A stretch of DNA of 39,251 nt, taken from the NCBI RefSeq assembly GCF_027622855.1, contig NZ_JAPZVR010000013.1, forward strand, positions 74,108 through 113,358, in the 5' to 3' direction. Below, piece by piece: positions 23,523 through 31,586 of this stretch. The stretch comes from Glycomyces algeriensis (GTDB lineage: Bacteria; Actinomycetota; Actinomycetes; Mycobacteriales; Micromonosporaceae). Made by a program: the position numbers and the translations under genes. The stretch's first letter is position 1; each line of letters begins with the position of its first letter. The notes beneath the pieces were generated by a model. That model was given only the letters and a program-made list of their open reading frames with translations, was not told the DNA's origin and did no database searches.

Positions 23523-23875
23523 CCGGGGCGCCCCGGGCCCTCGCCGATGAACGCGAGGACCGACTCGAAGCGTTCCTTGGTCGCGGCGGCGGCGCGGTAC
23601 TCGGCCTCGATGCGGGCGTACTCCTCGTAGACGACGGCCCGCTGCTCGGGGGTGACCTCCTCGGCGCTGGTGCACCTGCGGAGCTTCGCGATCGCCCGGC
23701 TGGGGAAGCCGTTGCCCAGCAGCGTCCGGATCCAGCGGACCTGGTCGACCGCGTCCGGGGTGTAGACGCGCTGGCCGCTCGCGGTCCGCTCGGGCCGCAG
23801 GAGCCCCTGCTCCTCGTAGTACCTGATGGCGCGCACGGTCGCGCCCGTCGCTTCGGCCAGTTCCCCGATGCGCAT
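23519..23875 (-). CDS. MerR family transcriptional regulator
   Basis: A 118-residue regulator. The winged helix (MRIGELAEATGATVRAIRYYEEQGLLRPERTASGQRVYTPDAVDQV, quoted in parts) has the invariant RYYEEQGLL. A dimerisation coiled coil follows. No cysteine cluster of metal-sensing members is seen, so an organic effector is more likely. GGGGAGG lies 5 nt before the ATG at 23875; longer frames have no such site. It diverges from the SDR gene, whose promoter has the 20-bp spacer typical of MerR activation. Confidence 0.9.
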   Translation of the reverse strand: MRIGELAEATGATVRAIRYYEEQGLLRPERTASGQRVYTPDAVDQVRWIRTLLGNGFPSRAIAKLRRCTSAEEVTPEQRAVVYEEYARIEAEYRAAAATKERFESVLAFIGEGPGRPG

Positions 23876-23914
23876 CCGCGCCTCCCCGATCGATGTGGTG
23901 TCCGCCACTGCCGC

Positions 23915-23946
23915 TTGCCTCTGACGCCGGCGTGAGGTCATAGCGT
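23915..23946 (+). promoter_or_regulatory. MerR-type promoter of the SDR gene
   Basis: TTGCCT (23915-23920) and TAGCGT (23941-23946) are separated by 20 nt, longer than normal. The spacer contains the perfect palindrome ACGCCGGCGT (23924-23933) flanked by CCTC and GAGG. The ATG follows the -10 by 7 nt, so the mRNA is probably leaderless. This is the standard MerR geometry, in which the bound activator untwists an over-long spacer. Confidence 0.75.
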
Positions 23947-23953
23947 CGACCGC

Positions 23954-24673
23954 ATGGAAATCCAAGGATCAATCGCAATCGTCACCGGCGCCAACCGCGG
24001 ACTGGGCCGCCGCTTCGCGCAGCAACTCCTAGAACGCGGCGCGGCCAAGGTCTATGCCGGCTCGCGCCGGATCGAATCCGTCGACCTGCCCGGCGTCGAA
24101 CCCGTGCAACTCGACATCACCGACCCCGCATCGGTCGCGGCCGCCGCGACGACCGCCTCCGACGCGACGATCCTCATCAACAACGCGGGGATCGCGACGT
24201 TCGCGAACCTCGTCGAAGGCGACGAGGACGCGATCCGGCGGGAGATGGAGACGAACTTCTTCGGCACGCTCAACATGGTGCGGGCCTTCGCACCGGTCCT
24301 CGGCGCGAACGGCGGCGGCGCGGTCCTCAACATCCTCTCCGTGCTGTCGTGGCGCTCGTTCGGGCTCGGGAACGCTTACGCCGCAGCGAAGGCCGCGTCG
24401 TGGAGCCTCACCAACAGCGCGCGCCTCGAACTCGCACAGCAGGGGACGCAGGTCGTCGGGTTGCACGTCGGCGGCATCGACACCGACATGCTCGCCGGTT
24501 TCGAAGCGGAGAAGAGCGACCCCGCCGACATCGCCCGCGCCGGACTCGACGGCATCGCCGCCGGCGCCCTGGAGGTCCTGGCCGACCAGAACGCCGTGGA
24601 GCTCAAAGCGATCCTCAGCGCCGACCCGGGCACCGTCTACCCGGAGCTGGCCGGAAGCGGACCGGCGCACTAG
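23954..24673 (+). CDS. Short-chain dehydrogenase/reductase (SDR)
   Basis: A 239-residue classical SDR. The cofactor motif is TGANRGLG (residues 11-18), the structural motif INNAG (about 75-79), and the catalytic Ser-Tyr-Lys set is S129, Y142 and K146 (NAYAAAK). An arginine pair after the first strand end (GSRR) favours NADPH. The substrate is unknown. Its promoter is controlled by the divergent MerR gene product, so an electrophile or drug stress role is plausible. Confidence 0.92.
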   Translation: MEIQGSIAIVTGANRGLGRRFAQQLLERGAAKVYAGSRRIESVDLPGVEPVQLDITDPASVAAAATTASDATILINNAGIATFANLVEGDEDAIRREMETNFFGTLNMVRAFAPVLGANGGGAVLNILSVLSWRSFGLGNAYAAAKAASWSLTNSARLELAQQGTQVVGLHVGGIDTDMLAGFEAEKSDPADIARAGLDGIAAGALEVLADQNAVELKAILSADPGTVYPELAGSGPAH

Positions 24674-24830
24674 CCGCGCCGGGACGCGGTCGAGGAGCAC
24701 CGCACCCGTGAAGACGCCTCGACTCGCCAGGCGAGCACCGAAACCGGGTCAAGGCGTCACGCCGCCACCGGCACCGGCACCGCCGGACGATCTGAGCCGC
24801 GCACGGGCGAGCCGGCGCGCTCAGGCAAAA

Positions 24831-24864
24831 GGCCGGGGACCTCCCTCCCGGAAGGTCCCCGGCC
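24831..24864 (-). terminator. Terminator for the DUF998 operon
   Basis: A perfect 12-bp stem (GGCCGGGGACCT / AGGTCCCCGGCC, 10-nt loop) is followed on the minus strand by TTTTG. It lies 24 nt past the stop of the 55-codon ORF and may also stop transcripts coming from the SDR gene. Nothing else is recognisable between the SDR stop and this hairpin. Confidence 0.85.
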
Positions 24865-24888
24865 TTGCCCCTTGCCCCGCCGTATCCG

Positions 24889-25056
24889 TCAGAACCAGCT
24901 GCCGAACGACGGCCCCGGCGGGGCCTCCCGCTCACGGCGGAAGACCTCCCCGTCGCGCCACGTCCCGACCGGCCCGTGCCTGCGCAGCTCGCCGCACTTC
25001 CCAGCCGACATCCGTGCCCGGCCCAACCGGGCCCGCAACCGCCCGAACCCGGTCAT
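24889..25056 (-). CDS. Small basic protein, 55 residues, coupled to DUF998 gene
   Basis: A short open frame whose ATG overlaps the DUF998 stop as ATGA and whose own stop is 24 nt before a strong terminator. Codon third positions are nearly all G or C. The product begins MTGFGRLRARLG, has one Cys (GKCGELRR), a basic middle and a C-terminal PGPSFGSWF. No family is recognised. Coupling and terminator position make translation likely; function is unknown. Confidence 0.6.
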   Translation of the reverse strand: MTGFGRLRARLGRARMSAGKCGELRRHGPVGTWRDGEVFRREREAPPGPSFGSWF

Positions 25057-25838
25057 GACCGCGACCCCGCCAGCGCGGGCACCGCGTCACCGACCTGGCC
25101 GGACTCCCGCGCAGCGCTCGCGAACCGGCCAGACCCGATCGAAGCCGTTGCAGGCGTTGCCGTCCGATCGGCCGGAGCCACCGCGCCGACCGGGACCGCC
25201 GCACCCGCCGGGACCATCGCCCGGACCGAGTTCGCGACCAGCATCCACACGAGCGCCGAGAGCACGACCAGCAGCACCCGCTGCACGATCCCGCGCCACT
25301 CCCCGCCGTCGAGGAACCCGGGAAGGAACGTGTTCACCGTCGTCGTCAGGAACGCGAGCGCCGCCAGCCCCGTCACCCACCACGTGCCGCGCCGCACCCA
25401 TTCGGGCACGGCTTCGTCTCGCATGCGGATCGCGCACAGTGCCGCGACCACGGTGAGCAGCACGAACGCCGCACCGGCGGTGTACCGGTGGATCTGCGCC
25501 CACCAGGTCAGCCCCGACTCGGGCGTGCCCGTGCGGAAGACCGCGGCGCACAGCAGCATCACCGAAGTGGATCCGAGCAGGAAGCGGATGAAGCCCTCGC
25601 GGGCGAGGCCGACCCCGCGTCCGGCGAGGATCGCGCACGCCAGCGCGAGCGCCAGCACCGAGGCGGGGAACAGGACGATCCCGGGCCAGGTCACGGCGTA
25701 GCTCGACACCGGCGTCGCCACCGGATCGACCGCGTCGGACTGGGTCAGGTGCATCACCGCGAAACCGGTCTGACTGGCCGCGACCGCGGCCATGGCGGTC
25801 ACTCCGGCTGCGCGCGAACGGAACAGGTTCTGGATCAT
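25053..25838 (-). CDS. DUF998 family membrane protein
   Basis: A 261-residue integral membrane protein with six hydrophobic segments (first at residues ~10-30, last ending in LVWMLVANSVRAMV) and a cytoplasmic Ala/Pro/Ser tail of ~50 residues. Its layout (small N-terminal helix, WPGIVLFPASVLALALACAIL, RTGTPESGLTWWAQIHRYTAGAAFV with a conserved His) fits DUF998. The family's role is not known. A TACCGT -10 stands 7 nt before the ATG, which suggests a leaderless mRNA. Confidence 0.8.
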   Translation of the reverse strand: MIQNLFRSRAAGVTAMAAVAASQTGFAVMHLTQSDAVDPVATPVSSYAVTWPGIVLFPASVLALALACAILAGRGVGLAREGFIRFLLGSTSVMLLCAAVFRTGTPESGLTWWAQIHRYTAGAAFVLLTVVAALCAIRMRDEAVPEWVRRGTWWVTGLAALAFLTTTVNTFLPGFLDGGEWRGIVQRVLLVVLSALVWMLVANSVRAMVPAGAAVPVGAVAPADRTATPATASIGSGRFASAARESGQVGDAVPALAGSRS

Positions 25839-25845
25839 GCGGCGA

Positions 25846-25980
25846 ACGGTAGGGGCGCGGACGTGCGGTTCCCTCGGTCCGCGGCGTGGAATCAGGACTC
25901 ATACCGTGGGGTGAGAAGCAGGCCCGCGACCCGTACCCGGGAGTGAGGCGTGCAGGCCCCGGGCGGCATAGGTTGGTGGC
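25846..25980. promoter_or_regulatory. Divergent leaderless promoters: DUF998 / histidine kinase
   Basis: Minus strand: TACCGT (25851-25846), 7 nt before the DUF998 ATG. Plus strand: TAGGTT (25969-25974), 6 nt before the kinase GTG. No Shine-Dalgarno precedes either start. No convincing operator dyad is seen between them. Confidence 0.5.
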
Positions 25981-27321
25981 GTGAAGTCCCGATCGAAGGC
26001 CGAGCCGGCCCCGTACAGTCCCGTCCGTGCCGTGATCACCTATCTGATCCCGGCCGGTCCGGTCGGTTCGGGGACGTGGCGCTGGCGGTTCGTCACGACG
26101 CTCGCGCTGTTCGGGCCGGGCTCGGTGCCGTTCGCCGTGATCCTGTTCCTGACCGAGAACGATGCGCTGCGGGCGAACTACGGCATCGGGTGGGCGGCGC
26201 TGCCGGCCGCGGCGACCGGGATCGCGGTCGTGCTGGCCCGCTTCCGGCCGGTCGAGGCGTGGGTGCTGATCCTGGCCTCGTTCGCGGCGACCCTGCTCTC
26301 CGCCCAGGTCGAGAACTGGGAGCCCTGGCCGCTCACCACCCCGAACCTGCTCGCCGCGATCGTGGTGCTGTTCGCACTGGGCCGCGACCGGCGGGCCTGG
26401 ATCGGGGCGGTCAGCTGGTTCTCGTACTTCCTCGCGGGCGCCTACGCCGTGTGGGCGTCCAATGCGGGCCTGTTCACGCCGCAGCCGGCGATGGCGCCGC
26501 TGCCGAACGGCAGCCTCGCCTCCGACAACCTGGTGCTCGGCACGCTCCTCGGCGCACTCGCCTTCCTCATCGGCTTCACGGTGCGGATCTGGCGGCAGGG
26601 CCGGATGCGGGTGGCCGAGGAGGAGCAGGTCGCCGAGGCGGAGCGGCATCAGCGGCGGCTGCTGGAGGAGCGGACGCGGATCGCGCGGGAGTTGCATGAC
26701 ATCGTGGCGCACCACATGTCGGTGATCACGGTGCAGTCGTCGACGGCGGAGTACCGGCTCGCCGACCTCAGCGAGGAGGCGAAGGCGGAGTTCCGGTCGA
26801 TCAGCGACCAGGCCCGCGAGTCGCTCGCGGAGATGCGGCGGCTGCTGGGCGTGCTGCGCAGTGAGGACGAGGCCGGCGCGCGGGCGCCGCAGCCCGGCCC
26901 GGAGGCGCTGCAGGGCCTGGCGGAGGCGGTGGAACGGGCGGGCACGCCGGTGTCGCTGCGAGTCGGCGAACTGCCGGAGGACCTGCCGGAGACGGTGGCG
27001 CTCACGGTGTTCCGGGTGGTGCAGGAGGCGCTGAGCAACGTCGTGCGGCACGCGCCGGGCGCGGCCACCGATGCGGCGATCGGGTTCGCGGACGGGCGGG
27101 TGACGGTGGCGGTGGTGAACGGCCCCGCGCCGACGAGACCGGCGAGCCGGGAACCGGCCGGGGTCGAACCGGATTCGCAGGGGCTCGGTCTGGTGGGGAT
27201 GCGCGAGCGCGTCGCGCTGGACGGTGGCACGCTGGAGACCGGGCCGACCGCCGAAGGCGGGTTCCGGGTGCACGCGGTGCTGCCGGTCGAGGACCGTTCG
27301 AGCGTGGAGGAGTCCCTGTGA
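25981..27321 (+). CDS. Sensor histidine kinase (NarL/DesK type), second system
   Basis: A 446-residue membrane kinase. Membrane segments occupy residues ~35-205 (about six). A coiled linker leads to the HisKA_3 motif ERTRIARELHDIVAHHMSVI with phospho-acceptor H239. The ATPase domain shows an N-box (VQEALSNVVRHAPG) and a G-box (GLGLVGMRERV). The start is a GTG without Shine-Dalgarno, just after a TAGGTT -10. It overlaps the response-regulator gene (GTGA). Confidence 0.92.
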   Translation: MKSRSKAEPAPYSPVRAVITYLIPAGPVGSGTWRWRFVTTLALFGPGSVPFAVILFLTENDALRANYGIGWAALPAAATGIAVVLARFRPVEAWVLILASFAATLLSAQVENWEPWPLTTPNLLAAIVVLFALGRDRRAWIGAVSWFSYFLAGAYAVWASNAGLFTPQPAMAPLPNGSLASDNLVLGTLLGALAFLIGFTVRIWRQGRMRVAEEEQVAEAERHQRRLLEERTRIARELHDIVAHHMSVITVQSSTAEYRLADLSEEAKAEFRSISDQARESLAEMRRLLGVLRSEDEAGARAPQPGPEALQGLAEAVERAGTPVSLRVGELPEDLPETVALTVFRVVQEALSNVVRHAPGAATDAAIGFADGRVTVAVVNGPAPTRPASREPAGVEPDSQGLGLVGMRERVALDGGTLETGPTAEGGFRVHAVLPVEDRSSVEESL

Positions 27322-27992
27322 CGATCAAGGTGCTGATCGCCGACGACCAGGCGATGGTCCGGGCCGGGTTCGCGGCGCTGCTGAACGCGCAGGAGGACAT
27401 CGAGGTCGTGGGCGACGCCGAGGACGGCGTGGGCGCGGTGACCGAGACGACCCGGCTGCGACCCGGCGTGGTCCTCATGGACGTCCGCATGCCCACTATG
27501 GACGGACTGGAGGCGGCGAAGCGGATCCTGTCCTTCCCCGAGGAGCGGCGCCCGCGCGTGCTCATGCTCACCACCTTCGACCTCGACGACTACGTGTACG
27601 AGGCGCTTCGCATGGGCGCCAGCGGGTTCCTGCTCAAGGACGCCCCGCCCGGCGACCTCATCGCGGCCGTTCGGATCGTCGCGGCGGGCGACGCGCTGCT
27701 CGCGCCGTCCGTCACGCGGCGGCTCATCGAGCAGAGCTTCAAGGCCAAGCCCGCGCTCAAGCGCTCGGCGAAACTCGACGCCCTCACCCCCCGCGAAGAG
27801 GAGGTCCTGCGGCTGATCGCACGCGGCCTCTCGAACCCGGAGATCGCCGGGGCCCTGTTCGTGTCCGAGCAGACGGTGAAGACGCACGTGGGCAAGGTCT
27901 TCAGCAAACTGGGGCTGCGCGACCGCGCCCAAGCGGTCGTCTGCGCGTACGAGACCGGCCTCATCACCGCGGGCGACCCCCGGGAGCGCTAG
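27318..27992 (+). CDS. NarL/LuxR-type response regulator, second system
   Basis: A 224-residue regulator with receiver residues ADDQ (8-11), D55 in VVLMDVRMP, LTTFD and FLLKD. A LuxR-type helix-turn-helix follows (LTPREEEVLRLIARGLSNPEIAGALFVSEQTVKTHVGKVFSKLGL). The GTG start overlaps the kinase stop. The MMPL exporter downstream is the likely target. Its stop codon lies inside the first unit of a tandem repeat. Confidence 0.94.
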   Translation: MTIKVLIADDQAMVRAGFAALLNAQEDIEVVGDAEDGVGAVTETTRLRPGVVLMDVRMPTMDGLEAAKRILSFPEERRPRVLMLTTFDLDDYVYEALRMGASGFLLKDAPPGDLIAAVRIVAAGDALLAPSVTRRLIEQSFKAKPALKRSAKLDALTPREEEVLRLIARGLSNPEIAGALFVSEQTVKTHVGKVFSKLGLRDRAQAVVCAYETGLITAGDPRER

Positions 27993-28205
27993 CGCCGTTC
28001 CCCTGGGCCTCCATCTGGGTGCGGTGGCCCTCGGCGGCATCCCGGCGTTAGCTCCGTTCACGTGAGCCTCGATCTGGGTGCGACCCCCCGGCAGCCTCTC
28101 GGCGTTCGCGCCGTTCCGGTGGGCCTCAATCTGGGCGCGGCGGCGGCCTCTGGCGACCTCTCGCGCGTCAGGTCCGTTCCCGTGGGCCTCACCCGAAATG
28201 GTGGG
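27990..28205. repeat. Four imperfect ~60-bp tandem repeats
   Basis: The core CCGTTCnnGTGGGCCTC followed by nATCTGGGnGCG recurs with its CCGTTC at 27995, 28054, 28111 and 28174, giving periods of 59, 57 and 63 bp. The last unit lost the second half of the core. The units are joined by variable GC-rich sequence usually ending in CTCG or CCCG then GCGT. They fill the gap between the response-regulator stop and the MMPL gene. Confidence 0.75.
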
Positions 28206-28238
28206 GTCTGCCGTAGTGCCCTCGAGCACCGATCGGAC

Positions 28239-28273
28239 TAGCGTCGATCCTGGGCCCGCCGTGCGGCGGGCCC
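28239..28273 (+). promoter_or_regulatory. MMPL promoter candidate with 5'-terminal stem
   Basis: TAGCGT (28239-28244) could be a -10. A perfect 10-bp inverted repeat (GGGCCCGCCG / CGGCGGGCCC, 2-nt centre) begins 8 nt after it, right where the transcript should start. It may be an mRNA 5' stem or a regulator site. Confidence 0.4.
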
Positions 28274-28360
28274 GCCATCCCACCTCCCGCGGCATGCGGC
28301 CCCACAGGCTCGCATGGCGATCCGCCCTGCCCGGAACCGGGCGTCAGAGATCGGCCACCC

Positions 28361-30559
28361 ATGAGCACCCGAACCGCATCCCCGCCGACCGGCTCGACGA
28401 AGCGGTCGCCGACCGTCCGCATCGCCTCCTGGAGCGCCGCCAACCCGTGGAAGGCGATCCTCGCGTGGACGGTGTTCGTCGCCGTCTGCTTCGGCGCGGG
28501 CACCGCCGCCGGCACCAACCAGGTCGCCTTCTCCGACTACTGGATCGGCGAGGCCGGCGACGCCGAGACCCTCGCCCTCGAGAACGGCCTCTCCGCACCC
28601 GCCGTCGAGCAGCTCCTCATCACCTCGCCCGACGGCGCCCTCGACGCCGAGACCGCCGCAGCGGCCGCCGCCGACCTCCGCACCCGCATGGGCGCCTTGG
28701 ACGAGGTCGCCGAGGTCACCGAATCGGTCACCGCCGAAAGCGGCGACGCCCTCATGCTCGCCGTGACCATGTCCATGCCCGCGCACGAAGCGAACGAGCA
28801 CATCGACCCACTGCTGGAAGTCACTGCGGCCGTGCAGGAGTCGCACCCCGACCTCGACATCGCCCAGACCGGCGGCAAGTCCATGTCCAACGAGCTCGAC
28901 GACCAGCTCGGGTCCCAGCTCGGCCAGGTCGAGCGGTTCACCCTGCCGATCACACTGGCCATCCTCTTCATCGTGTTCGGCTCCCTGCTCCTGGCCGGCG
29001 TGCCGCTGCTGCTCGCGATCTCCTCGATCGTCGCCGCACTCGGCGTGTACGCGCTGAGCTCCCACTTCTTCCCCGACGCGGGCGGCGCGGTCACCAGCGT
29101 GCTCGCCATGATCGGCATGGCCGTCGGCGTCGACTACTCGCTGTTCTACCTCAAACGGGTCCGGGAAGAGCGCAAGCGATCTGGCGGCACCGCCGATCTC
29201 GCCAACGCCGTCGAACTCGCCGCCGAGACCGCCGGGCGCACCATCGTGACCTCCGGCATCGCCGTCATCGTGTCCCTCGCCGGCCTCTACCTGGTCGACG
29301 ACGTCATCTTCTCCTCGATCGCCACCGCGTGCATCATCGTCGTCGCCATCGCCGTGATCAGCTCGCTCACCGTCCTGCCCGCGCTGCTGGCCAAGACCGG
29401 CCGCCGCATCGACGGCGGAAAACTCTTGCGCCGCAAGGTGACCGCGCCCGACGCGGACCGCGAAGGCCGCGTCTGGTCGGCGCTGCTGCGCCCGTCCCTG
29501 CGCCACCCCGTCGCCACCGCCGTCATCGGCCTGGTCGTCGTCGGCGGCCTCGCCCTCCCCGCCCTGGCCATGACCACGAGCGTCGAAGGCAGGGAGTCCT
29601 TCCCCAAATCGCTCGACTCCATCGCGGCCTACGACGCGCTCACCGCCGAGTTCCCGAACGCCGGACTCGCGCACTCCATTGTCGCCCAAGTGGACCCGGC
29701 CGACGCGGACGCGCTCGCCGCGGCCGCCGCCGACCTCGAGCAGCGCACCCGCGGCAACGCCCTGTTCGCCCCGACCGACACCTCCCGCCTCCGCTTCTCC
29801 GACGACGCGACCGCGATCCGCCTCGACCTGCCGGTCCCCTACGCCACCAGTGACCCCCGCGCCGCCGAGTCCCTCGCACTGCTCCGCGACGACCTCGTGC
29901 CCGCCACCATCGGCCAGGTCCCCGGCGTCGAGTACGCCGTCTCCGGCGAACCCGCCTACGCGAGCGACTACGCCGACCACCAGTCCGCGCGCCTGCCCCT
30001 CGTCGTCGGCTTCGTCCTCGCCGCCACCTTCGTCGTCATGCTCATCGCCTTCAGGTCGGTGGTGTTCGCACTCCTGAGCATGCTCCTCAACCTCCTGTCG
30101 ACCCTCGCCGCGTGGGGCGCGCTCGTGCTCGTCTTCCAACACACCTGGGCCGAAGGCCTCCTCGACTTCGACTCCCCCGGATTCATCGGCTCGCGCACGC
30201 CGCTCCTGGTCTTCGCGATCCTCTTCGGACTCTCACTCGACTACCAGCTGTTCGTCATGAGCCGCATCAAGGAGGCCGCACTCGGCGGCGCGGCCCCGCG
30301 GGACGCGATCCACCAGGGCATCAAGTCCTCCGCGAGCGTCGTCACCAGCGCGGCCGTGATCATGATGTCGGTGTTCGTGGCCTTCGTCTTCATCGACCGC
30401 ATCGAGATGAAGCAGCTCGGGTTCGCACTCGCGCTGGGCGTGCTGCTGGACGCCGTGATCGTGCGAGTCATGCTCCTGCCCGCGCTCATGGCGATGGTCG
30501 ACCGCGCGGGCCGGTGGCCCGCCGCGTGGCGCCCGAAGGCGCCTGCGGTCGCACGTTAA
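28361..30559 (+). CDS. MMPL family RND-type exporter
   Basis: A 732-residue membrane transporter. The repeated RND half-architecture is clear: one helix (AILAWTVFVAVCFGAG), a large extracellular domain (~55-195), then a five-helix bundle holding GMAVGVDYSLF. This is repeated as GLVVVGGLALPALAM, an extracellular domain (~415-555), and a bundle with FGLSLDYQLFVMSRIKE. The two Asp-Tyr pairs are the proton-relay sites of MMPL/RND pumps. Members export lipids or hydrophobic drugs with the proton gradient. It follows a two-component pair on the same strand. The Shine-Dalgarno is weak (GAGATCGG). Confidence 0.93.
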   Translation: MSTRTASPPTGSTKRSPTVRIASWSAANPWKAILAWTVFVAVCFGAGTAAGTNQVAFSDYWIGEAGDAETLALENGLSAPAVEQLLITSPDGALDAETAAAAAADLRTRMGALDEVAEVTESVTAESGDALMLAVTMSMPAHEANEHIDPLLEVTAAVQESHPDLDIAQTGGKSMSNELDDQLGSQLGQVERFTLPITLAILFIVFGSLLLAGVPLLLAISSIVAALGVYALSSHFFPDAGGAVTSVLAMIGMAVGVDYSLFYLKRVREERKRSGGTADLANAVELAAETAGRTIVTSGIAVIVSLAGLYLVDDVIFSSIATACIIVVAIAVISSLTVLPALLAKTGRRIDGGKLLRRKVTAPDADREGRVWSALLRPSLRHPVATAVIGLVVVGGLALPALAMTTSVEGRESFPKSLDSIAAYDALTAEFPNAGLAHSIVAQVDPADADALAAAAADLEQRTRGNALFAPTDTSRLRFSDDATAIRLDLPVPYATSDPRAAESLALLRDDLVPATIGQVPGVEYAVSGEPAYASDYADHQSARLPLVVGFVLAATFVVMLIAFRSVVFALLSMLLNLLSTLAAWGALVLVFQHTWAEGLLDFDSPGFIGSRTPLLVFAILFGLSLDYQLFVMSRIKEAALGGAAPRDAIHQGIKSSASVVTSAAVIMMSVFVAFVFIDRIEMKQLGFALALGVLLDAVIVRVMLLPALMAMVDRAGRWPAAWRPKAPAVAR

Positions 30560-30566
30560 GGGCGGC

Positions 30567-30591
30567 GAGGGGCGGCCACCGGCCGCCCCTC
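30567..30591 (+). terminator. Terminator after the MMPL gene
   Basis: An 11-bp perfect stem (GAGGGGCGGCC / GGCCGCCCCTC) with a 3-nt loop, 7 nt past the stop. There is no U-tract. Confidence 0.75.
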
Positions 30592-30633
30592 ACCTCGTCC
30601 ACCTGCGTTTACGGGAAATCCCGACCCCGTACT

Positions 30634-30677
30634 GGAATAGATCGTTCCGCTCTGCTATTATTGGAACATGACATTCC
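30634..30677 (+). promoter_or_regulatory. Promoter with two GGAA-N7-TTCC operators
   Basis: GGAATAGATCGTTCC (30634-30648) and GGAACATGACATTCC (30663-30677) are two copies of one dyad, centres 29 bp apart. A TATTAT -10 (30656-30661) lies between them, so the two dyads cover the -35 and the transcript start. This is a repressor layout. No regulator gene is adjacent; HxlR or TetR-type binding is possible. Confidence 0.7.
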
Positions 30678-30706
30678 GTTCCGGAGTTTCGAAGAAGGAG
30701 AACCCC

Positions 30707-31531
30707 ATGCGCATCCTCGTCACCGGCGCCACCGGCACCGTCGGCCGCAACGTCCTCGAGCAGCTCACCGCCCTCGACGCGACGGTCCAGCTCCGCGGCC
30801 TCACCCGCAACCCCGAAGCGGTCCTGCCCGAGGGCGTCGAGGTCGCGGTCGGCGACCTCGCCTCACTGGACACGCTCACCGAGGCCTTCAAAGACGTCGA
30901 CGCCGTCCACTTCATCAACTTCGCCGGCGAAGGCTACGGCGCGCTGCCCGACCCCGCCGGGCTCGTCGCCCTCGCCGAAAGCGCCGGCGTCCGCCGCGCC
31001 ACCGTCCTCGGCGGCGTCGCGACCGGCCCGCTCGAGCAGGCCCTCGCCGCCAGCGCGATCGAGACGACCTACCTGCACCCGGTCGAGTTCATGTCGAACG
31101 CCGGCATGTGGTGGTCCGAGGTCATCAAGGCCGGCGAGGCTATCCGCGAGCCCTTCGGGGACCGCCTCAGTGCGATGGTCCACCCGGCCGACATCGGTTC
31201 GGTCGCAGCGAAAGTGCTGCTCGACGGCGGGTACGACGAGGCGTCGCTGATCATCACCGGCCCCGAGGTGCTGACGATGCAGGAGAAGGTGCGGGTGCTC
31301 GGCGAGGCGGTCGGCCGCGAGATCGCGTTCGTGGAGCTCACCGTCGATGAGGCGCACGCGAAGTGGCGGAGCGAGGGCATGCCCGAAGGCGTGATCGCGT
31401 TCCTCACCGAGGCGCTCGGCAACACGCCCGAGGAGGGTAAGACCGTGTCGGACACCGTCGAGCGCGTGACGGGCCGCCCGGCGCGGACGTTCACCGAGTG
31501 GGCGAACGCGAACGCCGGCGCATTCCGTTAG
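30707..31531 (+). CDS. NmrA-like NAD(P)-binding oxidoreductase
   Basis: A 274-residue atypical SDR. It starts with the nucleotide-binding strand and loop ILVTGATGTVGRNVLEQL (GxxGxxG), followed by RGLTRNPEAV, a basic stretch that suits NADP(H). It has HFINFAGEGYG, and the family's HPVEFMSN block in place of the classical YxxxK. Such proteins are NAD(P)H-quinone-reductase-like or redox sensors. AAGGAG lies 6 nt before the ATG at 30707; an in-frame ATG at 30668 lies over the second operator and lacks a site. Redox or electrophile control is plausible from the operators. Confidence 0.88.
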   Translation: MRILVTGATGTVGRNVLEQLTALDATVQLRGLTRNPEAVLPEGVEVAVGDLASLDTLTEAFKDVDAVHFINFAGEGYGALPDPAGLVALAESAGVRRATVLGGVATGPLEQALAASAIETTYLHPVEFMSNAGMWWSEVIKAGEAIREPFGDRLSAMVHPADIGSVAAKVLLDGGYDEASLIITGPEVLTMQEKVRVLGEAVGREIAFVELTVDEAHAKWRSEGMPEGVIAFLTEALGNTPEEGKTVSDTVERVTGRPARTFTEWANANAGAFR

Positions 31532-31543
31532 CGACGAAAGCCG

Positions 31544-31580
31544 AAGGGGCGCATCCGCACTTGCGGATGCGCCCCTTTTT
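31544..31580 (+). terminator. Strong intrinsic terminator after the NmrA-like gene
   Basis: A 15-bp stem (AAGGGGCGCATCCGC / GCGGATGCGCCCCTT, 4-nt loop) continuing into a T-run. This is the clearest terminator in the window. Confidence 0.95.
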
Positions 31581-31586
31581 GTCGGT

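Noticed and set aside
27990-28205. CRISPR array
   Set aside because: The repeats are imperfect, only four, with no conserved direct repeat plus unique spacer pattern and no cas genes.
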